Below, in pieces: positions 16,764 to 25,226 of a stretch of 64,000 bases of DNA. Source of the DNA: Planctomycetota bacterium. GTDB taxonomy: Bacteria > Planctomycetota > Planctomycetia > Planctomycetales > Planctomycetaceae. The stretch lies in the NCBI GenBank assembly GCA_018242525.1, contig JAFEBS010000010.1, positions 262,155 to 326,154 of the forward strand, written 5' to 3'. The position numbers and the translations under genes are program-made. The notes under the pieces were generated by a model that was given only the letters and a program-made list of their open reading frames with translations, had not been told where the DNA came from and searched no databases. The stretch's first letter is position 1, and each line of letters begins with the position of its first letter.

Positions 16764-19700
16764 TCAGCGTTCGTCGTCGCCCGACGTCGCCTGGTCAATC
16801 ACGGATTGCGTCCGGCTTTCGCTGCGGGTCAGCGATGACTGCAGTTGAGACCGATACGCTCGCAGCGGCCTGAGCAAGATCCGATCCACGACCTGCTTGC
16901 GGCTGTCCCAGTCTGCATCGGACAGCAGAGCCTGTGCATGCTGTGATTCCAACTCTGTCAGGGCCTTTTCAATGGCGACGACGCTACGGTCGACATCCGA
17001 CAACTGACGTCGGGCCGACTTCATCGGGACGGTCTGGCGGGTTTCCCATCGCGTAAATAGTGTTTGCACAAGACCGTTGACCGTGTCAAATCGGCGCGCC
17101 GGATCAGGAATCACCTCGGGGTGTCGGACCAGCAGTTCCAGCGCTGTCGCCACGTTGCGGGTGGAAGCATCGGCCACGGGCGCGAAGTAGATGACGTGCA
17201 GGCGGAATGCCAGTTCCGCCGCAGGATCCATCTGACCACGTGCTTGAATGTCCGCGATTTCCTGACGCGCGAAGTAACTGACAAGTGGATCGTACGGTTG
17301 AAGGTGCCCGATCAGTGATTCCATGTGCTCTGGCGTTGGTTCCCTGGCCGCATCACCCAGGGCGACGAAATACCCCTTGCGACGCTCGTCCTCAGGGTGC
17401 AACGGACGAGCACCCGCTGAGTGACTGACCTGTTGAACCTTCGATCGGGGACGATTCTGAAGCTGCTCGCGCAGAGATTTGCGATACTCCCACCAATGCG
17501 TTTCGGGATTCTCCCGGACAAGCTTGTGCTGTGTCGCCACCTCGGACAATCGACGCAGCACGTCTGGCGAGACCCGCTGATCACCCAGCCATTCCAGCAT
17601 CCGGGATTTGCGGGACACGTGCAGTTCGCCATCGGCAACTCGGGCAGCATCTTCCTCGTTCAGGTAGCGCACCGGGCTGGTGCGAACCGCCGTCAGGATC
17701 CGTTGAACTTCCTGCAGCTTGGGCCCCCAGCGCATCAGGTCCAGGGGCCCCTGGATCGCCAGGATTCCATTCGCCGGCACATTCGTCCAGGGGCGGCCTT
17801 CCGCGCAGATTTCCCCGAGCGTTTCGTGGTCGTAGGCGGGAAAATTCAGCAGCGCCGACCAGTCCAGTCCGCTGCGAGCCAGCAGTCGGCGAACATGGGG
17901 CGATTCCAGCCGTGCAGGCAGGTCGTCCGGCACGAAGATCCCCGGCGTGTTGGTCCCCATCAGCAGAAACTCACCCGCCGCCGTTTCAATGGCCATCACT
18001 TCTTGAAATGCCTGACGCAACGACTGGACGACTGTTCGCAGCGGCGTCGGTCCATAGTCGATGCATTCAAATCGCTGGCAGTAGATGCCACCTTCGGCGA
18101 GGCACCTGGACACCCGCTGATAATGGTCTGCGGTAAACATCGGTGCCCCCGCGACAATGGACGAGGACGACGGCGAACTCAAGATCACATCGTATTTCCC
18201 GGAACTCGCCATGACGGCCAGGGCCGCAGGTACTGTCAGTAATTCTGCCCGCTCATCAGTGAATGGGTCGTAGCCGGTTTCTCGGGCGATCGGGCCCCGG
18301 ATGACATCAATCAACCCGTTGTCCCCTTCCGCGCAGATCACCTGCTGTACGGGGAACTGCAGGCACGACGCCATCGGCACTCCACCAGATGCCCCAAGTA
18401 CCAGGACGCGATCTGCCCTTTCAACCAGCACCAGCGGATAGATGGCCTGCAGGACTTCCGGGGCGAATTGGGGATGCATTTCCGTGTTGGCCGACACCAC
18501 CGCACGGGGAATGCTGTTTTCCCGCAGGTGTAGTTCCAGGCCGTGCGACCGCCACAGGGTCAAGGGACCTCGCAGGCCTTCGCGCTGATCGATCACGCGC
18601 GCGTCATCCAGCATCGGCAGCAGGTGCGAATCCCAGCCGGCACGATATGCGACAAACGACGGAGTCGAAAACAACAGCTTCGACGTCAGTGCGGGATTGT
18701 CGTTAGAACTCCACAACGGGACAGACAGCCCCAGCAAGCAGCAGCTGACCATCCCGCCGATTACCAGTCGGGATGGCAAACGTTCACCGGCAGTCAGCAT
18801 GCTGACGACACCGATCAGGACCAGGATGGAACAAGCCATTGTCAAGACGCCCACCAGTCCCATCACGCTGAAACTGAATTGAGTTCCGACGAATCCGATG
18901 GCGAACGGGAACGCGCTATTCCAGCGATTGAATGGCGAAATCGATTCCGATGCGGAATTTCGCACGGGCATCAGTCTCGCCAGAGCGAATCCCGTCGGAG
19001 CCGTCGCGCCGGCGAGCAGCAGCACTCGAAATGCCATCAGAAGAAAGACAGACGTCAATGAAGCAGTGGCCCACAGCGATGTCAGAATCAATGACGGCAG
19101 TATCGCGAGCAGCACTGCACCGGCTGCGGCAGGAACGACAACGAACCAGGGGCTGCCCGCTGACGAATGTCGGCTCTGCCAGTACTGGCCGATCGCAAAT
19201 CCGCCCGCGATTCCCAACCATTCTGCAAAGTAAGTTTGTGAGCCATTGGGCATCAACTGCCCCACCAGTCGGATGACTGCCGCCAATAACCCGCCGACCG
19301 CTACCGCGCTGGCGATGTTCAGCAAGGCGGTCGTTGTCTTGAATGCGGGCGTCGAATTGAATGCGGGGCGTCTTTCGACGGGTACCTGGAGATCTGGCGC
19401 GCTGACCACTCGTGTAACGAGCACCAGAACCACCGCCAGAACGACCGTACACCAGGCCCCCATCACAGGTGCCAGCACAAATGAAATGGCAGCCATCCCC
19501 AATGCAATGCCGACCGACACCCAGACGGCAGCCGATTCGGCTGCCGGTCCGTGAGATTGAACAACGCCAGATGCGAGACTTGACCACATCCAACCGGCAA
19601 CGAACCAACAGGGGGCCGCACAAACCAGCCCCACCATGAACCGCGGCGCATCGCCGGCCAGAAACGACAACGGGAGAAACTGCAGCGCCAGCATCAACGC

Positions 19701-19997
19701 GGCTGACAACCACGGTTGAAGCAAGGCCCAGGTGCAGGCCACCACAGCCAACTCGGAGTGGCCCAGGAATCGGGACAATGAATATCGGCCACCCACCCAC
19801 AGACCACCGGCGAATATGAGCACTGCGGCCGAGGCCAACGCCCGATCATCACTGAAGGTCAAGGTCCATGTAAGCCATGTGGACACAGCCAGGACACCGA
19901 TAAGCATTCCTGCCGCAAGGGCTTGCCCCCACGTACTTCGGGAAATCGCGACCCAATCACGACGAACGTGTTCCGATGTCAGCCGACCTGCAAACAT
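16764..19997 (-). CDS. multi-TM protein fused to spermidine-synthase-like domain
   Basis: 1077 residues, with a strong GGGAGG Shine-Dalgarno. Residues 1-440 contain about 12-13 hydrophobic segments separated by short loops, an MFS-like membrane block. Residues about 480-700 form a Rossmann methyltransferase-like domain of the spermidine-synthase family: 'RVLVLGASGGVPMASCLQFPVQQVICAEGD' (split SAM-site pattern), then 'YDVILSSPSSS' and 'MFTADHYQRVSRCLAEGGIYCQ'. In true spermidine synthases the dcSAM site has 'LxIGGGxG' and 'YDVIIxDxxDP'; here the Asp positions are replaced by Ser and Pro, so polyamine synthesis is unlikely. Residues 760-1077 are helical, with no motif I recognise. Such fusions are common but uncharacterised. 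It is convergent with zwf, one base apart. Confidence 0.82.
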   Translation of the reverse strand: MFAGRLTSEHVRRDWVAISRSTWGQALAAGMLIGVLAVSTWLTWTLTFSDDRALASAAVLIFAGGLWVGGRYSLSRFLGHSELAVVACTWALLQPWLSAALMLALQFLPLSFLAGDAPRFMVGLVCAAPCWFVAGWMWSSLASGVVQSHGPAAESAAVWVSVGIALGMAAISFVLAPVMGAWCTVVLAVVLVLVTRVVSAPDLQVPVERRPAFNSTPAFKTTTALLNIASAVAVGGLLAAVIRLVGQLMPNGSQTYFAEWLGIAGGFAIGQYWQSRHSSAGSPWFVVVPAAAGAVLLAILPSLILTSLWATASLTSVFLLMAFRVLLLAGATAPTGFALARLMPVRNSASESISPFNRWNSAFPFAIGFVGTQFSFSVMGLVGVLTMACSILVLIGVVSMLTAGERLPSRLVIGGMVSCCLLGLSVPLWSSNDNPALTSKLLFSTPSFVAYRAGWDSHLLPMLDDARVIDQREGLRGPLTLWRSHGLELHLRENSIPRAVVSANTEMHPQFAPEVLQAIYPLVLVERADRVLVLGASGGVPMASCLQFPVQQVICAEGDNGLIDVIRGPIARETGYDPFTDERAELLTVPAALAVMASSGKYDVILSSPSSSSIVAGAPMFTADHYQRVSRCLAEGGIYCQRFECIDYGPTPLRTVVQSLRQAFQEVMAIETAAGEFLLMGTNTPGIFVPDDLPARLESPHVRRLLARSGLDWSALLNFPAYDHETLGEICAEGRPWTNVPANGILAIQGPLDLMRWGPKLQEVQRILTAVRTSPVRYLNEEDAARVADGELHVSRKSRMLEWLGDQRVSPDVLRRLSEVATQHKLVRENPETHWWEYRKSLREQLQNRPRSKVQQVSHSAGARPLHPEDERRKGYFVALGDAAREPTPEHMESLIGHLQPYDPLVSYFARQEIADIQARGQMDPAAELAFRLHVIYFAPVADASTRNVATALELLVRHPEVIPDPARRFDTVNGLVQTLFTRWETRQTVPMKSARRQLSDVDRSVVAIEKALTELESQHAQALLSDADWDSRKQVVDRILLRPLRAYRSQLQSSLTRSESRTQSVIDQATSGDDER

Positions 19998-20254
19998 GGC
20001 GTCCCTGCCTCCCTGAATTCGACGTGTCCGCCGAGCTTCATCCGATCATGCTCGGCCAACATCGGCAGGTTCTACCGGAAGGCGATCCATCAGGGCAATA
20101 CCGAATCAACGTGAATTTGACAGAAGTACTTTCAGGGAATCGTTTTTCGAGGTGAAAGCACGTTCCGTCGGTTATAGTAATCCCCATTGCGCCAGGCTAC
20201 TGCGAAGCTTGGTCTCTACGAATTCGCCCGTTTACTTCAAGGACTTTCGTCGCG

Positions 20255-21772
20255 ATGCTCAATCGACGTTTGATACACCCTGTGGGAATGGAATATCGAA
20301 TCCTGTTGGTACTTGCTGCCTGGGGCTTCGCCCTTCTTTCGAATGCTCAGGCCGCCGGTCAGCAGCCTGCAACCAAGCCTCAGAAAGAGGACATCTGGCA
20401 GGTGATTTATATCTCCGGCCAGCGAATCGGGTATTCCCACACACTGATCGAAACCGTGGAAGTGAATGGGAAGCCACTCGTCCACACCATGTTCGTGTCA
20501 AACATGGCCCTCAAGCGTTTCAACAAGCCGATGGTGGTGCAGCAGTCGTTGAAAACCGAAGAGACCCTGGAGGGGGAATTGGTCCGGTATGTCTTCGAGA
20601 CGGCCAATCCTCCTGCCGCAACGATTTCCGCCGCGGGGGTCGTCGAGGGCACCACGTTGAAAATCAGCCAGACCGTTGATGGCAAAGTCGTGGAGAACAA
20701 GGTGACGATTCGGCCGGGCGTGAAGTCGCCGAATTACCACGAACGAGCGCTGCGGGCCAACCCGATGAAGCCGGGTGAGACCCGATCGTTCGAGGCATTC
20801 ATGCCGGAATTCAATGCCGTGGCCACGATCAAACTGCAGGCCGGGGAGATGATTGATACGTCGATCCCCGGCGGCAAATCGCGCAAGTTGTTGCGGGTAC
20901 GAATGACCCAGTCCGTCATACCAGGGGTGATAATGACCGCGTTCATGGATGACGCGGGTGAGTCCGTGAAAGTTTCCACGGAAATGCTCGGATTGGAGAT
21001 GCAGTCCGTCCTGGTGACAAAAGACGAGGCCTTGAAAGCTGTCACCGTCCCGGAACTGGACCTCGCCGTCGGGACACTGGTCAAAGTGAAACCGATTCCC
21101 AACGCCCATGGAACGAAAAGAATGCGGTACCGGGTGACCACCAGTGGAACCAAAGTCGACAGCGTGATCGCGACGGGGGAAACTCAGGCCGTCAAGATGC
21201 TGAAGGACGACGTTGCCGAAGTCACTGTCACGGCATTACCACTGCCGGAAACGGCACAGGTTCGGCCGGTCGCGGCGGAGTATCTGGCGTCGACACAGTA
21301 CCTGCAAATCACAGACGCCAAGGTGAAGGAACTGGCGGACAAGGCGGTCGGCGATGCCACAAACCCCGCCGAGATCGCCCGGCGCATGGAACGATTTGTG
21401 TACGAAAAGCTCTCGAAAAAGGATCTTTCCACCGCGATGGCCTCCGCCGCTGAAGTGGCCCGGACGATGGGAGGGGATTGTACTGAACACGCTGTTTTGC
21501 TTGCCGCCATGCTGCGTGCCAAAGGAATTCCATCCCGCTGTGCGGTCGGATTCGTGTACGTCGAAAAACTGAGTGCGTTTGGTGGTCACATGTGGACCGA
21601 GGCCAACCTGGACGGACACTGGATTCCGTTGGATGCAACGCTGGGAAAGGGGGGCATCGGGGCGGCCCATTTGAAGCTGCTCGACACCAGTCTGAAAGAC
21701 GAAGCAACGAGCGCCATCGGTTGCTTTGCCCCATTGATGGTCGCGCGGCTGCAGATTGAGGTCCTCGACTGA
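20255..21772 (+). CDS. exported transglutaminase-like cysteine protease family protein
   Basis: 505 residues. A signal peptide occupies the N-terminus (MEYRILLVLAAWGFALLSNAQA); a second possible start at 20288 would shorten it by 11 residues. The first 320 residues are a beta-rich domain that often precedes transglutaminase cores. The core at about 355-475 has the Cys-His-Asp triad: GGDCTEHAVLLAAMLRAKGI (Cys), GGHMWTEANLDGHW (His) and IPLDATLG (Asp). Secreted planctomycete members are presumed peptidases or crosslinkers acting on periplasmic or surface proteins; the substrate is unknown. It stands alone, with a 583-base gap downstream. Confidence 0.87.
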   Translation: MLNRRLIHPVGMEYRILLVLAAWGFALLSNAQAAGQQPATKPQKEDIWQVIYISGQRIGYSHTLIETVEVNGKPLVHTMFVSNMALKRFNKPMVVQQSLKTEETLEGELVRYVFETANPPAATISAAGVVEGTTLKISQTVDGKVVENKVTIRPGVKSPNYHERALRANPMKPGETRSFEAFMPEFNAVATIKLQAGEMIDTSIPGGKSRKLLRVRMTQSVIPGVIMTAFMDDAGESVKVSTEMLGLEMQSVLVTKDEALKAVTVPELDLAVGTLVKVKPIPNAHGTKRMRYRVTTSGTKVDSVIATGETQAVKMLKDDVAEVTVTALPLPETAQVRPVAAEYLASTQYLQITDAKVKELADKAVGDATNPAEIARRMERFVYEKLSKKDLSTAMASAAEVARTMGGDCTEHAVLLAAMLRAKGIPSRCAVGFVYVEKLSAFGGHMWTEANLDGHWIPLDATLGKGGIGAAHLKLLDTSLKDEATSAIGCFAPLMVARLQIEVLD

Positions 21773-22355
21773 TTCTCGCATCGTCTGGGTTTGTAATTGC
21801 AATTGTTACAAGGCTCAACCAGCGTAAAAACTACAATGCAGCCGTCCGACGCCAAGTGTCGATGATTCTTCTGATTCTCCGTAACGCGTTGTGTGTTTGC
21901 TGTTTGTGGAATTTACAGGTGCGGAAAACGGCACCAAATGTCGAATTGGCACGCTGAGTGCAATGTCATTCCTTCGGTGCGAAACATCACCACACACAAG
22001 AATACCGGGACTCGTCGCCTGACGATCCCAGATTCCATTTTTCCTGCCGGCCCGAGGGAGACGGGCCACGCTCTGCTCACACACCACGTCTAATTTCATG
22101 CCGATTCAGGCCGGGACGTTACCCGCAACGTCCCGGCCTCTCACCTTCTTTGGGCCTGAGAAAGTTGCCGGAATCCCGAATGATTCACAGACGCACGACA
22201 TGCTCGACGACCTGACTTGACCTGCGGCCACCGGGCCTCGCAGAATGCGAGTCGTTCGTTTTGAGCTTTGCCTATGTAAATGCAGATCGGCCCTGCCGAT
22301 GGACTTTCGCGGGCGGCACTGCCAATTTCATCCACGCTGTTTCAAGACTTTTTTC
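21773..22355. other. 583-base intergenic region with two hairpins, no protein gene seen
   Basis: No ORF here has protein-like composition. On the + strand there are two consecutive hairpins. GGCCCG (22050-22055) pairs with CGGGCC (22063-22068) around the loop AGGGAGA, and a 12-bp GC-rich stem lies at 22109-22138. The stretch from about 21890 to 22140 could encode a small structured RNA or a long leader for cmk; this is inference from the hairpins alone. Confidence 0.45.
22109..22138 (+). terminator. strong GC-rich hairpin (terminator-like, no T-run)
   Basis: GGCCGGGACGTT at 22109-22120 pairs perfectly with AACGTCCCGGCC at 22127-22138 across the six-base loop ACCCGC. It is followed by TCTCACCTTCTTT, not a clean U-tract, so it may instead be the 3' hairpin of a small RNA or a palindromic repeat. 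Confidence 0.5.
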
Positions 22356-23009
22356 ATGATTGTGACCATCGACGGACCGGCTGGTACTGGCAAAAGTACC
22401 GTGGCCAGGATCCTGGCCAGCCGACTGGGTTTTGAGTTCTTGAACACCGGGGCGATGTACCGCGCCGTTGCCTACGTCTGTCTGGAGCGGCACGTCAACC
22501 TGGATGACACCGAGGCCGTCGGGCGTGTTCCCATCGGCCTGGACATTGTCTTCCGCAACAATCGCCTGTTCCTGGATGGCAACGATGTGACGGAGGCGAT
22601 TCGAGGCCAGGAGGTCACACAAACGGCGTCACTGGTTGCCGCCAATGAATTGGTTCGCCAGCGCCTGGTGCAGTTGCAACGCGATGTCGCCCGGAACGTC
22701 AACCTGGTGACGGAAGGACGCGACCAGGGGACAGTGGTGTTCCAGGATGCCCAGTGCAAGTTCTTTTTGACCGCGTCCCCGCACGAACGGGCTTTGCGTC
22801 GGCAACGCGAGTTGCAGGCCCGGGGGGACGAAGTTGCGTTGGACGAACTGCTGGCCCAGCAGGAACTGCGTGACGAGCGGGATGAAACCCGCGCCTGTTC
22901 ACCGTTGAAACCAGCCGATGATGCACTGGTCATCGACACGACGCCGATGTCACTGGAAGATGTGGCCGGTTATCTGGAAACGTTGGTAAGAGGGCGGATG
23001 GATCATTGA
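22356..23009 (+). CDS. cmk: cytidylate kinase
   Basis: 217 residues from the internal ATG (MIVTIDGPAGTGKST), which gives the usual family length; the 37 upstream codons are not family-like. It phosphorylates CMP and dCMP with ATP in the cytoplasm. Evidence: P-loop GPAGTGKST at residues 8-16, then FLNTGAMYRAVAYVCL with the NMP-binding region, and GRDQGTVVFQDAQCKFFLTA about 130. The lid region ARGDEVALDELL and the C-terminal DDALVIDTTPMSLEDV are also present. No Shine-Dalgarno is visible. A dispersed inverted repeat follows immediately. Confidence 0.95.
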   Translation: MIVTIDGPAGTGKSTVARILASRLGFEFLNTGAMYRAVAYVCLERHVNLDDTEAVGRVPIGLDIVFRNNRLFLDGNDVTEAIRGQEVTQTASLVAANELVRQRLVQLQRDVARNVNLVTEGRDQGTVVFQDAQCKFFLTASPHERALRRQRELQARGDEVALDELLAQQELRDERDETRACSPLKPADDALVIDTTPMSLEDVAGYLETLVRGRMDH

Positions 23010-23011
23010 CC

Positions 23012-23103
23012 GACAGCTACGGATGAAACACGGATAAGCCCGGTGTCATTGGCACTGCGTTTATCCGTGTTTCATCCGTGGCTGTCAGTGAATTATTCGA
23101 GTT
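23012..23103. repeat. inverted repeat / ATCCGTGTTTCATCCGTGG element
   Basis: Arms at 23012-23037 and 23061-23086 (26 bases, one mismatch) flank a 23-base loop between the convergent cmk and acpS genes. The right arm holds TTATCCGTGTTTCATCCGTG. From 23050 (TGGCACTG) to 23103 it resembles the sequence at 60961-61020: both share TGGCACTG, GTTTATCCGTG, then GTCAG and ATTCG(A/G)GTTA. It probably also serves as a two-way mRNA end. Confidence 0.8.
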
Positions 23104-23136
23104 AGTTCCCACTCGCGCACTTGCGTTTCGAGTTCG

Positions 23137-23535
23137 TTACGGGCGAGCCAGGGCAATTGCCGTCGCGGTGGCGACGGAGTTCGTGTGCGAGATCGTGATC
23201 AGGATCTCGCCGACTCCCAGGCTGTCGGCGTATTGCCGGGCGGGGCCGTCCAGGACCACAAACGGCTGGCCGCTCGGCTTGACGCGGATGTCAATGTCGG
23301 TCCAGCCCACGTCCTTGGTGAAACCCGTTCCCAGGGACTTCATGACCGCCTCCTTGGCGGCCCAGCGTCCCGCGTAGTGTTGAGCAAACTCGCGCCGCGG
23401 CTGACAGTGTTCGATCTCGGCCGCGGTGAAGACTCGCTGCAAGAAATGATCACCGTGATCGGCGATCATTTTGGCAATCCGTTCCACTTCGACGATGTCG
23501 GTTCCCAGGCCCAGGATCACGTTGCGCTCCCCCAT
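23137..23535 (-). CDS. acpS: holo-[acyl-carrier-protein] synthase
   Basis: 132 residues from MGERNVILGLGTDIVEV; the 25 codons upstream are not family-like. It transfers 4'-phosphopantetheine from CoA to the ACP serine, for fatty-acid synthesis. Evidence: GLGTDIVEVERIAK at the N-terminus (Mg-binding Asp), FTAAEIEHC, then YAGRWAAKEAVMKSLGTG (catalytic Glu and Lys), and a C-terminal ISHTNSVATATAIA. The 5' end overlaps the upstream membrane-protein gene by 19 bases, so the two are probably co-transcribed and coupled. Confidence 0.94.
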   Translation of the reverse strand: MGERNVILGLGTDIVEVERIAKMIADHGDHFLQRVFTAAEIEHCQPRREFAQHYAGRWAAKEAVMKSLGTGFTKDVGWTDIDIRVKPSGQPFVVLDGPARQYADSLGVGEILITISHTNSVATATAIALARP

Positions 23536-24152
23536 CGACAGCGACTGGCCATCCAGACGGCTCCCGTCATTCCCAACACGACCTCGCCCGCCCAGAACAG
23601 TTCCGGCCACGGCTGCGGCCAGGTTCCCCTGGCGATTCGATTGTGCAAGTACGTCTGGATTCGCGTCGAGAATTGCGGTTCGGATTTCTGACGTAGTTTC
23701 TGAAACTGCGCCATCGAAGCCGGCGGGGGCGGAACTTTCGCAGGATCAATCGGTTCCAGGATGACCTGAGGCTCAGAATCGCTGGCGGGCTCAGCAGATC
23801 TCTGTTGCTGGGTTTCGACGAGCGCTGCGATCGGATGAATTTTCGTGGATGGCTGCGAAGTCGGCAGTAACGCAACCGTCTGGCAGAGTGTGAGAACCAG
23901 TCCGCCCAGCGTCGCCACCGCAAGTATGCCCAACCTGGTACGGTTCCGTGGAACATTCAGCAGGGCCGACATTCGGGCCGCCAGCCATCCCAGTAACAGC
24001 CCAAATCCAAGCGCGAAGAGAACCAGCAACCGAATCCGGTCGGGGGCCTGCGCGGCGACGATTCCCAGGCCTGCAGCCGCAATCAATGTCCCCGCGAGGA
24101 ACATCAGCGTGGAACCGATTTGCGGGGTGACTGTTTCAGGAGGACTGGACAT
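23517..24152 (-). CDS. small multi-pass membrane protein
   Basis: 211 residues. Hydrophobic segments lie at about 15-34, 41-60, 74-95 and near the C-terminus (190-205). The loop between the third and fourth is Pro/Glu-rich (about 100-165), probably on the outer side. No family motif recognised. It overlaps acpS by 19 bases and forms a two-gene unit with it. Confidence 0.72.
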   Translation of the reverse strand: MSSPPETVTPQIGSTLMFLAGTLIAAAGLGIVAAQAPDRIRLLVLFALGFGLLLGWLAARMSALLNVPRNRTRLGILAVATLGGLVLTLCQTVALLPTSQPSTKIHPIAALVETQQQRSAEPASDSEPQVILEPIDPAKVPPPPASMAQFQKLRQKSEPQFSTRIQTYLHNRIARGTWPQPWPELFWAGEVVLGMTGAVWMASRCRWGSAT

Positions 24153-24423
24153 GTGAATCTTTGTTTAACCTTACTGGCACGCGTCGTGCCTGACCCCGGA
24201 GCGGTTCCTTGTGATGTTCGACACAATAGCTAAGCTGAATCGTAGATCGACGGCACCATGGGAGCAACGACGATGGCCGAACTTCGTTGCCTGGATCGGC
24301 AATGCCGATCTGATGGAACGGCAACCCTGACGGCTCGAAGTTCGTCTTCGCGCGTCTCCATTCGGTCGCTTAGAGTTACTCGCTGCTGGCCGAATCCCCA
24401 AAAGACCTGAAGGATCCGTTGCG

Positions 24424-25038
24424 ATGTCCAAGTCAGTGCTCGTCGTGGCGACGTTGTGGGAAGCGATCAAGCCGTTTGAACGAGGTGATCGGTATGAAGA
24501 TCCCCTCGACACGGCACTCGCCGAAGGTGATCTGGGCCATGTCTGCGGCGGTGGTTCCCAGTTGTCGGAGGAATGCGGGATCGAGTTCGTCGACATCGAA
24601 ATCGAACTGAACGATCTGCACCGGGGGTTGGTCGTGACCCGAGCCACGCTTGAAGCTCAGGGAGCCCCCAAGGGGTCAGTCTTGCAATTTGCAGAGAATG
24701 GCGAAGATCACTCGATCGAATTCGGGGTGACCGAATGTCTGGCGATCTTTCTGGACGGAGTGGGACTTCCGCGGGCCGTCTACGAGTCGACTGACATCAA
24801 TGTGCTGGCGGATGCGATCGACGACATTCTGTCCGCGAAATCGCTGGGGGAAATCCGTGGATCCTATTGCGGTGCCGAAGAAACCGCGATTTTCGTCTAT
24901 GGACCGGACGCCGAACAACTGTTTGCGGGATTAAAACCTGTTCTGGAAGCTTCTCCCCTTTGCCAGAATGCGCGGGTTGTGGTCCGCTACGGCAAGGCGG
25001 GCAATCTTCCGCGAGTTGTTCGACTGTCGCGCACCTAG
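24424..25038 (+). CDS. unknown protein with internal duplication
   Basis: 204 residues, cytoplasmic (no signal, no TM). It seems to consist of two similar halves of about 90 residues. 'PLDTALAEGDLGHVCGGGSQL...IEFVDIEIE...GLVVTRATLEAQGAP' at about 27-88 matches in pattern 'VLADAIDDILSAKSLGEIRGSYCG...TAIFVYG...LFAGLKPVLEASPL' at about 125-188. Each half starts with a helix, has a G-x-(V/I)-x-G-(G/S) turn, a beta strand, and a helix before a last strand, as in small ferredoxin-like folds. I do not recognise the family. The gene stands alone. Confidence 0.72.
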   Translation: MSKSVLVVATLWEAIKPFERGDRYEDPLDTALAEGDLGHVCGGGSQLSEECGIEFVDIEIELNDLHRGLVVTRATLEAQGAPKGSVLQFAENGEDHSIEFGVTECLAIFLDGVGLPRAVYESTDINVLADAIDDILSAKSLGEIRGSYCGAEETAIFVYGPDAEQLFAGLKPVLEASPLCQNARVVVRYGKAGNLPRVVRLSRT

Positions 25039-25176
25039 CCGACGCTGCCAGTGTCGGAGAGCCGGATTGCGGCAGCGTTGTAAACCAGGGCGCGGGCCGA
25101 TTCCCGGGGAGTCGGGTTAAATCGCGTTGCATGAAGCTGGGACAATACCAGCCGCGAAGCGGAGCTTCGAAGACGG

Positions 25177-25205
25177 GCGTTCCCAAACGGGAGCTTGGGA
25201 ACGAG
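25177..25205. repeat. CGTTCCCAA palindrome between convergent genes
   Basis: CGTTCCCAA (25178-25186) pairs with TTGGGAACG (25195-25203) around an eight-base loop. The wider string reads GCGTTCCCAAACGGGAGCTT. Lying between the 3' ends of two convergent genes, it may end transcripts from both sides. I recall this motif as a common intergenic repeat in several phyla; that is memory, not a search. Confidence 0.7.
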
Positions 25206-25226
25206 AACAGTCAGAATAAATGCGAT

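Noticed and set aside
15608..16798. 396-codon minus-strand ORF over zwf copy 1
   Set aside because: zwf is unmistakable on the other strand; the antisense frame has no family features.
16764..19997. True spermidine synthase (speE)
   Set aside because: Length, membrane domain and missing acidic active-site residues do not fit a polyamine enzyme.
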